From contig NZ_FCOB02000020.1 of NCBI RefSeq assembly GCF_001545075.1, forward strand, positions 62,001 to 126,000: a stretch of 64,000 nucleotides of DNA. The letters run 5' to 3'. The notes below the pieces were generated by a model. That model searched no databases. It saw nothing but the letters and a program-made list of their open reading frames with translations, and had not been told where the DNA came from. Shown piece by piece: positions 18,584 to 27,254 of this stretch; the first letter of the stretch is position 1, and the number at the start of each line of letters is the position of its first letter. The translations under genes were made by a program, and so were the position numbers. This stretch comes from Caballeronia ptereochthonis. GTDB taxonomy: Bacteria > Pseudomonadota > Gammaproteobacteria > Burkholderiales > Burkholderiaceae.

Positions 18584-19450
18584 ATGACAGGCAGCGTCGA
18601 TTACCTGGCCCGCGACGGCCGCGCGTACATCACCTTCAACCGGCCCGAGAAGAAGAACGCGTTCACCAACGCGATGTTCGATCAGCTCATGCAGTGCTAC
18701 GACGAGGCGGAGCGCGACGACGACGTGCGCGTGGTCGTGCTGCAGGGCGCGGGCGACGACTTCAGCACCGGCCACGATCTCGCGGAAGTCGGCCACGAGT
18801 ACGGCGAAACCACCTACGACGACAAGGGCCGCCCGCGCAAGCCGAGCCAGCGCGCACGCCTGCTGCACGACAAGCGCTATCTCGAGCGCTTCGAGCGCGT
18901 CTTCAAGTTCCTGAAGCCGACGCTCTCGCTCGTGAAGGGCTATTGCCTCGGCGGCGGGCTGTATCTGGCGGAAGGCTCGGATCTCGTGATCGCCGCCGAT
19001 ACCGCGAAGATGGGGCATCCGGAGCAGAAGCTGGGCCTCTCGGGCGCGGCGTACTTCGCGGCCTGGGAGATGATGACGATGGGCCCGCGCAAGGCGCGCG
19101 AACTTCTCCTCATGGCCGACGTGTGGGACGCGCAGACGTGCCTCGCCAACGGTCTCGTGAACAAGGTCGTGCCGCTCGCCTCGCTCGTCGACGCGGGCGA
19201 GGAGTGGGCCGAGCGCATCGTGCGCCTGCCGCGCGACGGCATCGTGATGGGCAAGGCCGCGACCAGCCTCGCGATGGATTCGCTCGGCATCACGAGCCAG
19301 TTTTCCTACGGTCACGTGCTGCATTCACTCGCGACCAACGTGCGCTACGAGGCCGACGAATTCAACTTCATGAAGCAGCGCCGCGACAAGGGCGTGCGCG
19401 CGTCGAACCACGATCGCGAAGACTTCTACGTGAAGAAGGAGCGAGCATGA
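18584..19450 (+). CDS. Enoyl-CoA hydratase/isomerase (crotonase) family protein with altered active site
   Basis: A 288-residue crotonase-fold protein; start at ATG 18584 behind AAGGAGAC. The oxyanion-hole segments (FSTGHDLAEV and CLGGGLYLAEG) are present. Against classical enoyl-CoA hydratase, the second glutamate is kept in GHPEQ (about Glu147), but the first, normally in GGGCEL, is replaced by Tyr (about Tyr127). One-glutamate crotonases often act as isomerases, hydrolases or lyases, so simple hydration is doubtful. There is also an inserted charged segment around 70-100. Its stop overlaps the next start as ATGA. Confidence 0.88.
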   Translation: MTGSVDYLARDGRAYITFNRPEKKNAFTNAMFDQLMQCYDEAERDDDVRVVVLQGAGDDFSTGHDLAEVGHEYGETTYDDKGRPRKPSQRARLLHDKRYLERFERVFKFLKPTLSLVKGYCLGGGLYLAEGSDLVIAADTAKMGHPEQKLGLSGAAYFAAWEMMTMGPRKARELLLMADVWDAQTCLANGLVNKVVPLASLVDAGEEWAERIVRLPRDGIVMGKAATSLAMDSLGITSQFSYGHVLHSLATNVRYEADEFNFMKQRRDKGVRASNHDREDFYVKKERA

Positions 19451-20646
19451 GCACGGTGGACAAGGCGGCGCTCGGCGGCCTCAAGGTGCTCGACTTCACG
19501 CAGATGATGACCGGGCCGTTCGCCACGATGATGCTCGGCGATTCCGGCGCGGACGTGCTGAAAGTCGAGCAGCCGGATGGCGATCCGTTCCGGCGTTCGG
19601 GCGAGACCACGCTCGGCGGCGACGGCGCGTTCTTTCTCGGCGTCAACCGCAACAAGCGGAGCGTCGTGCTCGATCTCAAGACCGAAGAAGGGCGCGCGTC
19701 GGCGCGCGCGCTCGCGGCCGAGGCGGACGTGCTCGTCGAGAATTTCCGGCCCGGGCTGACCGAGCGCGCCGGGCTCGGCTACGACGCGCTGAGGGCGATC
19801 AACCCGCGTCTCGTCTATTGCTCGATCTCGGGCTTCGGGCGCAGCGGGCCGGACAGCAATCGGCCCGCGCTCGACATGGTGATTCAGGCCGTGTCGGGCG
19901 TGATGCAGGTGACCGGCACCGAAACGTCCGGGCCGCTTAAGACGGGCTTTCCGTTCTCGGATCTCGTGACCGCGCTCATCGCGACCATCGGCATTCTGGT
20001 GGCGCTGCAGGCCCGCGAGCGCACGGGCGAGGGCCAGCGCGTCGATCTCTCGATGCTCGACGCCAGCATCTTCAGCCAGGTGCCGCGCGACGTCTATTTC
20101 GATCTGACGGGCGTCACGCCGACGCGCATGGGCAACCAGCATTGGGACATCGTGCCCAACAACACCTACACGACCGCCGATGGCCGGCAGGTCATGATCA
20201 TCACGATCAACGACAAGTTCTGGCAGATCCTTTGCGACGCGCTCGGCACGAGCGAGTGGAAGACCGACCCGCGCTACGCGACCAAGGCCGCGCGCCTCGC
20301 GAACCGCGCCCTCGTGGACGAGAGTCTCGCGCGCGTGTTCGCGAGCCGCGACCTCGCGCACTGGGAAGCGGCGCTCTCGGGCGCGGGCGCCATCTACGGC
20401 GCGGTGCGGACCTGGCCCGAAGTGTTCAGCGATCCGCATGTCGTCGAGAATCTGTTGCGCACGCTGCATCACCCGAAAGGCGGCGCGTTCAGGGTCATCA
20501 ACAATCCGCTGAAATTTTCCGGCACGCCGACGCAGATCCGGCTCGCACCGCCTTTGCTCGGCGAGCACACGGGCGCGGTTCTGGGCGCCGATGGCGCGGC
20601 GTGGCCCGCCTGGGCCGCGCGGGAAGAGGAACGCGAGGCGTCATGA
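19447..20646 (+). CDS. Family III CoA-transferase (CaiB/BaiF type)
   Basis: A 399-residue class III CoA-transferase. Motifs are GPFATMMLGDSGADVLKVE, NRNKRSVVLDLK and the catalytic Asp in LSMLDASIF (about D205). It starts at ATG 19447 inside the stop of the crotonase gene and its own stop overlaps the next start, so the three genes are translationally coupled. It is more distant from the other two CoA-transferases of the window than they are from each other. It probably loads CoA onto the acid made by the oxidative enzymes of this operon. Confidence 0.92.
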   Translation: MSTVDKAALGGLKVLDFTQMMTGPFATMMLGDSGADVLKVEQPDGDPFRRSGETTLGGDGAFFLGVNRNKRSVVLDLKTEEGRASARALAAEADVLVENFRPGLTERAGLGYDALRAINPRLVYCSISGFGRSGPDSNRPALDMVIQAVSGVMQVTGTETSGPLKTGFPFSDLVTALIATIGILVALQARERTGEGQRVDLSMLDASIFSQVPRDVYFDLTGVTPTRMGNQHWDIVPNNTYTTADGRQVMIITINDKFWQILCDALGTSEWKTDPRYATKAARLANRALVDESLARVFASRDLAHWEAALSGAGAIYGAVRTWPEVFSDPHVVENLLRTLHHPKGGAFRVINNPLKFSGTPTQIRLAPPLLGEHTGAVLGADGAAWPAWAAREEEREAS

Positions 20647-21884
20647 ACGGGACCTGCATCGTCGTCGGCGCGAGCCATGCGGCCGCCCAGCTCGCGCCGC
20701 TTCTGCGCCAGGAAGGCTGGACGGGGCGCATCGTCGTGATCGGCGAGGAAGCGCATCTGCCGTATCACCGGCCACCGCTTTCCAAGGCGTATCTGCTCGG
20801 CGAGAAGCACGCGGACGACTTGCTGATCCGCACGGCCGACGCCTACGCGCGCCTCGGCATCGAGTTCCGGCTCGGCGAGCGCGTCGCGTCGATCGACCGC
20901 GCCGCGAAGACGGTCACGCTCGCGGGCGGCGAGCGGCTCGCCTGGGACAAGCTCGCGCTCTGCACCGGCGCGCGCGTGCGCACCGTCGACTGGCCGGGCG
21001 CGCGCCTCCCGGGCGTGCACACGCTGCGCGGCATCGGCGACATCGACGGGATTCGCGCGCGGGTTCGCGCCGGGGGGCGCGCGGTGATCGTCGGCGGCGG
21101 CTATATCGGACTCGAAACGGCGGCCGCGCTCAGGACGCTCGGCATGCACGTGACGGTGCTCGAGTCGGCGCCGCGCGTGCTCGCGCGGGTGAGCGCGCCG
21201 CAGGTGTCCGCGTTCTTCGAACGCGTGCATCGGGAAGAGGGCGTCGAGATTCGCGCGGGCGTCGCGGTGTGCGGCTTCACAGGCGATGGCGGTGACGTGA
21301 AACGCGTGATCTGCGACGACGCTTCGCTCGACGCCGATCTCGTGATCGTCGGCATCGGCGTGGTGCCGAATGTCGAGTTGGCGGCGGCGGCAGGCCTTGC
21401 GATCGGTGACGGCGTGCGCGTGGACGAATGCGCGCGCACGTCGGATGCCGACATCGTCGCGGCAGGCGATTGCGCGATGCATCCGTCGCCGTGGTACGGG
21501 CAGGTGCGGCTCGAATCCGTGCCGAACGCGACGGAGCAGGCCAGGAGCGCCGCCGCCGCGCTGTGCGGCAAGGAGAAGCCGTATCGCACGTTGCCGTGGT
21601 TCTGGTCGGATCAGTACGACGTGAAGCTGCAGACCGCGGGCCTCAACGCGGGCTATGACGAGATCGTGATGCGCGGCGAGGCTGACAGCGGGCGGCGGTT
21701 CAGCGCGTTCTACCTGAAGGACGGCCGGCTCGTCGCGGCGGATTGCGTGAACCGTCCGCAGGATTTCATGGCGAGCAAGCGGCTCGTCGCGGAGCGCATC
21801 GACGCGCCGCGCGAGGCGCTCGCCGACCAGGATTTCGATTTGAAGATGCTCTTCAGGACCGCGCCGGTTCTGGGAACGACATGA
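20643..21884 (+). CDS. NAD(P)H-dependent ferredoxin reductase
   Basis: A 413-residue FAD reductase of the putidaredoxin reductase/rubredoxin reductase type. It has the N-terminal FAD region IVVGASHAAAQLA, the characteristic HLPYHRPPLSKAYL stretch, the NAD(P) motif VIVGGGYIGLETA and the C-terminal AAGDCA. The start overlaps the CoA-transferase stop as ATGA. It is followed by a [2Fe-2S] ferredoxin and, two genes later, a P450, forming a complete three-component class I cytochrome P450 system. Confidence 0.93.
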   Translation: MNGTCIVVGASHAAAQLAPLLRQEGWTGRIVVIGEEAHLPYHRPPLSKAYLLGEKHADDLLIRTADAYARLGIEFRLGERVASIDRAAKTVTLAGGERLAWDKLALCTGARVRTVDWPGARLPGVHTLRGIGDIDGIRARVRAGGRAVIVGGGYIGLETAAALRTLGMHVTVLESAPRVLARVSAPQVSAFFERVHREEGVEIRAGVAVCGFTGDGGDVKRVICDDASLDADLVIVGIGVVPNVELAAAAGLAIGDGVRVDECARTSDADIVAAGDCAMHPSPWYGQVRLESVPNATEQARSAAAALCGKEKPYRTLPWFWSDQYDVKLQTAGLNAGYDEIVMRGEADSGRRFSAFYLKDGRLVAADCVNRPQDFMASKRLVAERIDAPREALADQDFDLKMLFRTAPVLGTT

Positions 21885-21897
21885 CAGGGAGAGAAAC

Positions 21898-22212
21898 ATG
21901 CCGATGATCCGATACGTGCAGGCAGACGGACGCGCGATAGACGCCGACGTGCCGCTCGGCAGCTCGGTGATGCAGGGCGCGGTGGATCACTTCGTCGAAG
22001 GGATCGCCGCGGAGTGCGGCGGCTCGTGCAGTTGCGCGACGTGCGAGGTGAGCGTGGATGCCGCGTGGCTCGAGGCCGTCGGCGAAGCATGTGAGATCGA
22101 GCGCGACATGCTGTGCGCGGCGGGCGCCGCGGTGGGCGCGCGCAGGCTCGCCTGCCAGATCGAAGTGACCGACGCGCTCGACGGGCTCGTCGTCGCGGTG
22201 CCGCAGGCGTAG
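21898..22212 (+). CDS. [2Fe-2S] ferredoxin (putidaredoxin/adrenodoxin type)
   Basis: A 104-residue ferredoxin with cluster ligands in the vertebrate/putidaredoxin spacing: Cys40-x5-Cys46-x2-Cys49-x36-Cys86. Extra cysteines occur at about 44, 65 and 73, which is more than usual. It lies 13 bases after the reductase gene and would shuttle electrons from that reductase to the P450 encoded at 23000-24223. Confidence 0.95.
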   Translation: MPMIRYVQADGRAIDADVPLGSSVMQGAVDHFVEGIAAECGGSCSCATCEVSVDAAWLEAVGEACEIERDMLCAAGAAVGARRLACQIEVTDALDGLVVAVPQA

Positions 22213-22274
22213 CGCGTGCGTTGCATGACCAAGAGACGAACATCGAACGAACATTCATACAGGAGAACGGATTC

Positions 22275-22970
22275 ATGAACAAGCCAGTGGCAGTCGTGAC
22301 CGGATGCAATGGCCTCACGGGTCAGGCTATCTGCAAGAATTTGAGCGGGCGCGGCTATGCCGTCGTCGGGCTCGATGTCGGTGAGACGGGCAAGGGCGAC
22401 TTCGCCTATCGCCGGTGCGACGTCACCGATTACGGGCAGATCAGGGCCGCCGTCGCCGCCATCGATGAAGAGCACGGCACGATCCGCGTGCTCGTCAACA
22501 ACGCGGGCGTGTGGCACGGCAAGACCTTCCTCGACATCACGCCGGACGATTACGACTTCACCTACGGCGTGAACACCCGCGCGCCGTTCTTCCTGAGCCA
22601 GGAAGTCGCGAAGCGGCTCATCGCGGCGGGCGGCGGCGGGGTGATCGTGAATCTCGCGTCGATCGTCGCGACGACCGGCAGCGGCGTGACCGATTACGGC
22701 GGCTCGAAGGCCGCGGTCGTCAATCTGACGAAGAGCCTCGCCAAGCCGCTCGGGCCGCATGGCATCCGCGTGGCGGCGGTGTCGCCGGGCACGATCAACA
22801 CGGCGATGGGCGAGAAGGTGCCGAAGGAAATCCGCGACAGGCTGATTGCGAGCTCCGGCCTCCAGCGCGCCGCCGAGCCCGAGGAAATCGCGGCGGCGGT
22901 GGGCTTTCTCGTCAGCGACGACGCGCGTTATGTGACGGGCGCGACGCTCGACGTGAACGGCGGACTCTGA
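22275..22970 (+). CDS. Short-chain dehydrogenase/reductase
   Basis: A 231-residue classical SDR; start at ATG 22275 behind AGGAG. It has the cofactor motif TGCNGLTG (about 9-16), NNAG at about 75-78 and the active-site Ser129, Tyr141 and Lys145. An acidic residue after the second strand (GLDVG) suggests NAD(H) preference. In this operon it could oxidise the alcohol formed by the P450, feeding the aldehyde dehydrogenase, or act as the 3-hydroxyacyl-CoA dehydrogenase missing from the set. Confidence 0.92.
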   Translation: MNKPVAVVTGCNGLTGQAICKNLSGRGYAVVGLDVGETGKGDFAYRRCDVTDYGQIRAAVAAIDEEHGTIRVLVNNAGVWHGKTFLDITPDDYDFTYGVNTRAPFFLSQEVAKRLIAAGGGGVIVNLASIVATTGSGVTDYGGSKAAVVNLTKSLAKPLGPHGIRVAAVSPGTINTAMGEKVPKEIRDRLIASSGLQRAAEPEEIAAAVGFLVSDDARYVTGATLDVNGGL

Positions 22971-22999
22971 GCCGCGCTTGCCTGTGACGGGGGGAAAAC

Positions 23000-24223
23000 A
23001 TGTCTCAATGTCCATTTGGCGGAGATGCGGCGCGCGCCGCGTTTCCGATCGCGCGGCAATGCCCGTTCGTGCCGCCGCGCGAGTATCGCGAGTTCCAGCA
23101 GCAGGATGGCCCGGTGAAGGTGCGGATGTGGGACGGCCGTGACGCGTGGCTCTTCACGCGCTATGACGACGTGCGCGCCGTGCTGGCCGACAATCGCTTC
23201 AGCGGCGATCCATCGGTGCCCGGCTTTCCGAGCCTGTCGGAAGCGCGCAATGCCGTGCTCGAACTGGAGCCCGCGTTCATCCGCATGGACCCGCCGCAGC
23301 ATGGGCATTTCCGCCGCATGCTGACGAAGGAGTTCATGGTGAAGAAGGTCACGGCGATGCGGCCGATGATCGACACGATCTTCAACCGGCTGCTCGACGA
23401 GCTCATCGCCAAGGGTCCGCCCGCGAATCTCGTGGAAGACCTGTTCCTGCCGCTCACCTCGGAGGTGATCGCCTGGCTGCTCGACGTGCCGCGCAAGGAT
23501 CACGGCTTCTTTCAGGAGCAGAGCCGTCTGAAGGTGCTGCTCGATGTCGGTCCGGAGGTGCCGAAGGCCGCGTCGGAGCGCATGCTCGCCTATCTCGACG
23601 CGCTCATCACCGAACGCTCGAAGGATGCGGAGAAGCGCGACGATCTGCTGAGCCGGCTGATCGTCGAGCAGGTGCGGCCGGGGCATCTGACGCATCGCGA
23701 GCTCGTCATCATGGCGGAGCTGCTGCTGATGGCGGGCCACGAGACGACGGCAAACCAGATGGCGCTCGGCGTATACAGCTTTCTCACCAATTCGGACCAG
23801 CTCGCGCGCCTGCGCGCCGAGCCCGCCCTGCTGCGCAACGCGGTGGAGGAGATGCTGCGCTTTCACACCATCGTTCATTACAACGCGTTTCGCGTCGCGC
23901 GCGAGGACGTGGAAGTGGCAGGGCAGCTCGTTCGACGCGGCGAAGGCGTGATCGCGCTCATCGCGGGCGCCAATCACGACGCGAAGGCGTTTCCCGAGCC
24001 GGACAAGTTCGATATCACCCGCAAGGTGGATCATCACGTCGCGTTCAGCTATGGCGTGCATCAGTGCCTCGGCCAGCCGCTCGCGCGCGTCGAGTTGCAG
24101 GTGGTGTTCGGCACGCTCTTCGAGCGTTTGCCGGAACTCCGGTTCGCCGTGCCGGCGGAGGAAATCCGCAGCAAGGGCGATCACTTCGTGCAGGGCTTGC
24201 AGACGTTGCCGGTGACGTGGTGA
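23000..24223 (+). CDS. Cytochrome P450 monooxygenase
   Basis: A 407-residue soluble bacterial P450. The I-helix oxygen-activation motif AGHETT is near 245-250, the K-helix ExxR appears as EMLR, and the heme-ligand region FSYGVHQCLGQP puts the thiolate at about Cys356. With the reductase and ferredoxin upstream it forms a class I system for hydroxylating an organic substrate. It is the last gene of the operon, only 20 bases from the convergent LysR gene. The P450 family number and substrate cannot be assigned by reading. Confidence 0.95.
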   Translation: MSQCPFGGDAARAAFPIARQCPFVPPREYREFQQQDGPVKVRMWDGRDAWLFTRYDDVRAVLADNRFSGDPSVPGFPSLSEARNAVLELEPAFIRMDPPQHGHFRRMLTKEFMVKKVTAMRPMIDTIFNRLLDELIAKGPPANLVEDLFLPLTSEVIAWLLDVPRKDHGFFQEQSRLKVLLDVGPEVPKAASERMLAYLDALITERSKDAEKRDDLLSRLIVEQVRPGHLTHRELVIMAELLLMAGHETTANQMALGVYSFLTNSDQLARLRAEPALLRNAVEEMLRFHTIVHYNAFRVAREDVEVAGQLVRRGEGVIALIAGANHDAKAFPEPDKFDITRKVDHHVAFSYGVHQCLGQPLARVELQVVFGTLFERLPELRFAVPAEEIRSKGDHFVQGLQTLPVTW

Positions 24224-24243
24224 TCGCGGCTCGCCCGTGCCGC

Positions 24244-25218
24244 TCAGGCTTGCAGCGCGAGCGGCGCGGGCGGTGCGAGGCTCGCCTGCCGGGAGGCATG
24301 GAGAAAGAGCTCGGGATGCTGGGCCATCAAGGCTCCGGCGTTCTCGCGGGCCGCCTCGCGCCACATTTCGAGCAGCGGCGGCACGCGGTCGCGGTGCCAC
24401 GCGAGCGAGAGCGATACGGCGGGCGTCTCCGCGTCGAGCGGACGGTAGGCGATGCCGAGCGGCTTCATCAGCTGCATGATGGCGGGCACGACCGCCACGC
24501 CCATGCCGGCCGCGACGAGGCACGCCGAGGTATGCATGTCGTAGGCCTCGCGCGCGATGGTGGGCTTGCGGTTCTCGTCCTCGAAGATGTCGAGGATGCG
24601 GTCGCCATAGCCGCGCTCGGTGGCGTTGCCGCGCGCCACCGCGATGAGCGGCCAGGTCGCGAGATCCTTCAGCGCGACCGCGCCCGGTGTGTCGTACTCG
24701 CTGCCCGCCGGCACCGCGACCACCAGCAGCTCGCGGTAGAGCAGCTCCGTCACGATGCTCGGATCGTAGATGTGTCCGCGCACGAGACCCACTTCGATCG
24801 CGCCTTCCTTGAGCGCGGCGATCTGCTGGGAGATCGTCATCTCCTGAAGGCTCACGTCGGAGTTCGGGGCGAGCGCCTTGAAGAGGCGCAGCGTGTTCGG
24901 CAGGAAGCAATAGATGGCCGTGTAGATCGCGCCGACCATCAGATGCGCCTTCGCGCCGCGCCCGGACGCACGCACCGCCGCGATTGCCGCCGATGCCGTG
25001 TTGAGTACGCGCTGCGCATGCTCGACGAGAATGTCGCCCGCCGGCGTGAGCATCACCTTGCGCTTCTCGCGCGTGAAGAGCGGCGTGCCGAGCTCCTCCT
25101 CCAGCGCGATGATCTGCGCGGAGAGCGCGGGCTGCGCAATGTTCACGCGCTCCGATGCGCGCGTGAAGTTGAGCTCCGCCGCGACGGCGAGAAAGTATTG
25201 CAGCTGGCGCATGTTCAT
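24244..25218 (-). CDS. LysR-family transcriptional regulator
   Basis: A 324-residue LysR-type regulator. The N-terminal winged helix-turn-helix is clear (ELNFTRASERVNIAQPALSA), followed by a periplasmic-binding-like effector domain. ATG at 25218 or the in-frame ATG two codons on could be the start. It follows the reverse SDR gene by 13 bases and is therefore probably co-transcribed with it, unusual for a LysR that would normally be divergent from its target. Confidence 0.92.
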   Translation of the reverse strand: MNMRQLQYFLAVAAELNFTRASERVNIAQPALSAQIIALEEELGTPLFTREKRKVMLTPAGDILVEHAQRVLNTASAAIAAVRASGRGAKAHLMVGAIYTAIYCFLPNTLRLFKALAPNSDVSLQEMTISQQIAALKEGAIEVGLVRGHIYDPSIVTELLYRELLVVAVPAGSEYDTPGAVALKDLATWPLIAVARGNATERGYGDRILDIFEDENRKPTIAREAYDMHTSACLVAAGMGVAVVPAIMQLMKPLGIAYRPLDAETPAVSLSLAWHRDRVPPLLEMWREAARENAGALMAQHPELFLHASRQASLAPPAPLALQA

Positions 25219-25231
25219 CGCGGTGCTCCTT

Positions 25232-26032
25232 TCAGTGCGCGCCGCGCCAGGCGAGCGTGCCTGCGTCGACGTTGAAGGTGCTGCCGGTGCAGAACGAAGC
25301 TTCCTCCGATGCGAGAAAGCAGACGAGGCGCGCGACTTCCTCGGGCTGGCCGAGGCGCCGGATCAGATGCGTGCCGTAGAGGCGCTTTTGCGCCTGCTCG
25401 CGGTCGGCGGCGTGCTCGAGGCTGCGGGCGAGCATGGGCGTGTCGATCGCGCCGGGCACATAGGCGTTGCAGCGGATGCCGGCGTCCGCCAGATCGACGG
25501 CCGTGGCCTTGGTCAGCATCACGACGCCGCCCTTGCTCGCGACATAGGCGGGCAGGCCGGGATACGCGACGCTGCTCGCCACCGAGGCCGCATTGACGAT
25601 CGCGGGACTGCGCGGGGACTTGCGCAGCCACGGCGCCGCGAACTTCGTCGCGAGCCACATCGCCTTGAGGTTCACGTTCATCACCGTGTCCCAGACGGCC
25701 TCGGGAAGGTCCTCGACCGACGGCGCGCGGCCCGTGAGCCCGTCGTCGGTGACGCCGGCGTTGTTCACCAGCACGTCGATGCCGCCCGCGAGTCGCGCGG
25801 TCTCGTCGATCATGTGGCGAATCGAGTCGCTTTGGGAAAGATCGGTCCGGACGAAGCGCGCCTGCGCGCCTGCCTCGCGCACGGCGCGCGCGGCCGCTTC
25901 ACCGTTCTCCTGCTGGAGGTCAGCGAGGGTGACCCACGCCGCGCCTTCGCGCGCCGCCTCGATGGCGATGGCCCGTCCCATGCCTTGCGCCGCGCCCGTG
26001 ACGATCACGAGGCGGTCCTTGAGCCTGTTCAT
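25232..26032 (-). CDS. Short-chain dehydrogenase/reductase
   Basis: A 266-residue classical SDR with TGAAQGMG at about 12-19, NNAG at 90-93 and the catalytic Ser150, Tyr163 and Lys167. Asp after the second strand (LADLQ) suggests NAD(H). It is divergent from the AraC gene across a 178-base region with a strong inverted repeat, and is followed by the LysR gene. It probably oxidises a hydroxy intermediate of the same pathway. Confidence 0.92.
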   Translation of the reverse strand: MNRLKDRLVIVTGAAQGMGRAIAIEAAREGAAWVTLADLQQENGEAAARAVREAGAQARFVRTDLSQSDSIRHMIDETARLAGGIDVLVNNAGVTDDGLTGRAPSVEDLPEAVWDTVMNVNLKAMWLATKFAAPWLRKSPRSPAIVNAASVASSVAYPGLPAYVASKGGVVMLTKATAVDLADAGIRCNAYVPGAIDTPMLARSLEHAADREQAQKRLYGTHLIRRLGQPEEVARLVCFLASEEASFCTGSTFNVDAGTLAWRGAH

Positions 26033-26148
26033 ACGTGTCTCCAGCGTCGTGCGCTTTCGGCCGCGCAGGACGCGCCGCGGCCGAAGGCGCCCCCCGCTCG
26101 CCAGACACGGCGGCGGGCCTTGTTTGTCCGCCTACCTTATCCAAACGC

Positions 26149-26179
26149 ATCGAGATGATCCATAATGAATCATCTCGAT
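26149..26179. promoter_or_regulatory. Perfect 11-bp inverted repeat, probable operator
   Basis: ATCGAGATGAT (26149-26159) and its exact complement ATCATCTCGAT (26169-26179) are separated by 9 bases. The site is in the divergent region between the SDR gene (start 26032) and the AraC gene (start 26211), 31 bases before the latter. It is AT-richer than the flanks and is well placed to control both genes. Confidence 0.6.
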
Positions 26180-26210
26180 TTCTTTACGAATCGTCTAGAA
26201 CAGGCTCGCC

Positions 26211-27170
26211 ATGGACCTCCTGACCGACATCGTCCGGCTGATGCGCCCGCAGACCGTCCTGTGGCGAACGGTCGATGCCGGCGGCCGCTGGGGCATGCGC
26301 GTGCCGTATCGGGAGACGCCGCGCTTCTGTCTCGTGGTGATCGGCCATTGCTGGTTCGTTCCGGACGAAGGGGAGCCGCGCCTCATGCGCCAGGGCGATT
26401 ATTTCCTGCTCGCGGGCAAGACGTGCTACTGCCTCACGAGCGACCTGGACGTCATGCCCAGGCTCGACGCGCTGCGGCGCCGCGCGCGCCAGGAAGACTA
26501 CCTGCGCTGGGACGATACCGTTCGGGGCGCGCCGATGCGTCTCATCGGCGGGCATTTCCAGACCGATCCCGAGCATGCGGCGCTGCTCGCCGATCTGCTG
26601 CCGCAGCAGATCTACGTGCGCGCATCGGATGAGGAGGCGGGCCGTCTCACGCGCGTGCTGGAGCTGATCGGCGAGGAGGCGGTGTGCGAGCAGCCGGGGC
26701 GCGATCTCGTGATGAGCCGCCTCGTCGAGATCATGCTGGTCGAAGTGCTGCGCCGGCCCATGCTGCAGATCGAAGGGCAGCGCACCGGCTGGCTGAGCGG
26801 CATGGCCGATCCGCAGATCGCGCTCGCGCTGCAGCGCATGCATGCGGAGGTCGCGCGCCACTGGACCGTGGATGCGCTCGCGAAACATGCCGGCATGTCG
26901 CGTGCCGTGTTCGCGCGGCGCTTCGTCGAACGCGTGGGCGTCGCGCCGGCGACGTATCTGTCGAACTGGCGCATCGCGCTCGCGAAGGATGCGCTCATCA
27001 ACAGCGATCGCCCGATCAGCGATATCGCGCTGTCCATCGGCTATCTCTCGGACAGCGCGTTCTGCACCGCATTCGCGCGCATCGTCGGCAAGCCGCCCGC
27101 GTCCTATCGCAAGACGTGCCGCAGGGCGCCGTCGCAGGCGGCCTGGCGAACCATCGAGCGATCCGCTTGA
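26211..27170 (+). CDS. AraC-family transcriptional regulator with cupin sensor domain
   Basis: A 319-residue regulator. The N-terminal about 190 residues form an AraC-type cupin (MRQGDYFLLAG, VRGAPMRLIGGHF). The C-terminal two helix-turn-helix units are typical (VDALAKHAGMSRAVFARRF and ISDIALSIGYLSDSAFCTAF). It is monocistronic and divergent from the SDR-LysR pair. It may control the surrounding catabolic operons, for example through the direct repeats at 13952-13989. Confidence 0.92.
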   Translation: MDLLTDIVRLMRPQTVLWRTVDAGGRWGMRVPYRETPRFCLVVIGHCWFVPDEGEPRLMRQGDYFLLAGKTCYCLTSDLDVMPRLDALRRRARQEDYLRWDDTVRGAPMRLIGGHFQTDPEHAALLADLLPQQIYVRASDEEAGRLTRVLELIGEEAVCEQPGRDLVMSRLVEIMLVEVLRRPMLQIEGQRTGWLSGMADPQIALALQRMHAEVARHWTVDALAKHAGMSRAVFARRFVERVGVAPATYLSNWRIALAKDALINSDRPISDIALSIGYLSDSAFCTAFARIVGKPPASYRKTCRRAPSQAAWRTIERSA

Positions 27171-27254
27171 ACCATCGTTTTTTCGTATTTGCCACGCGGC
27201 GCGCGCGCGCCTTATCTTCTGCTCACACAACGCAATTCGACGAGCGGAATCGAC

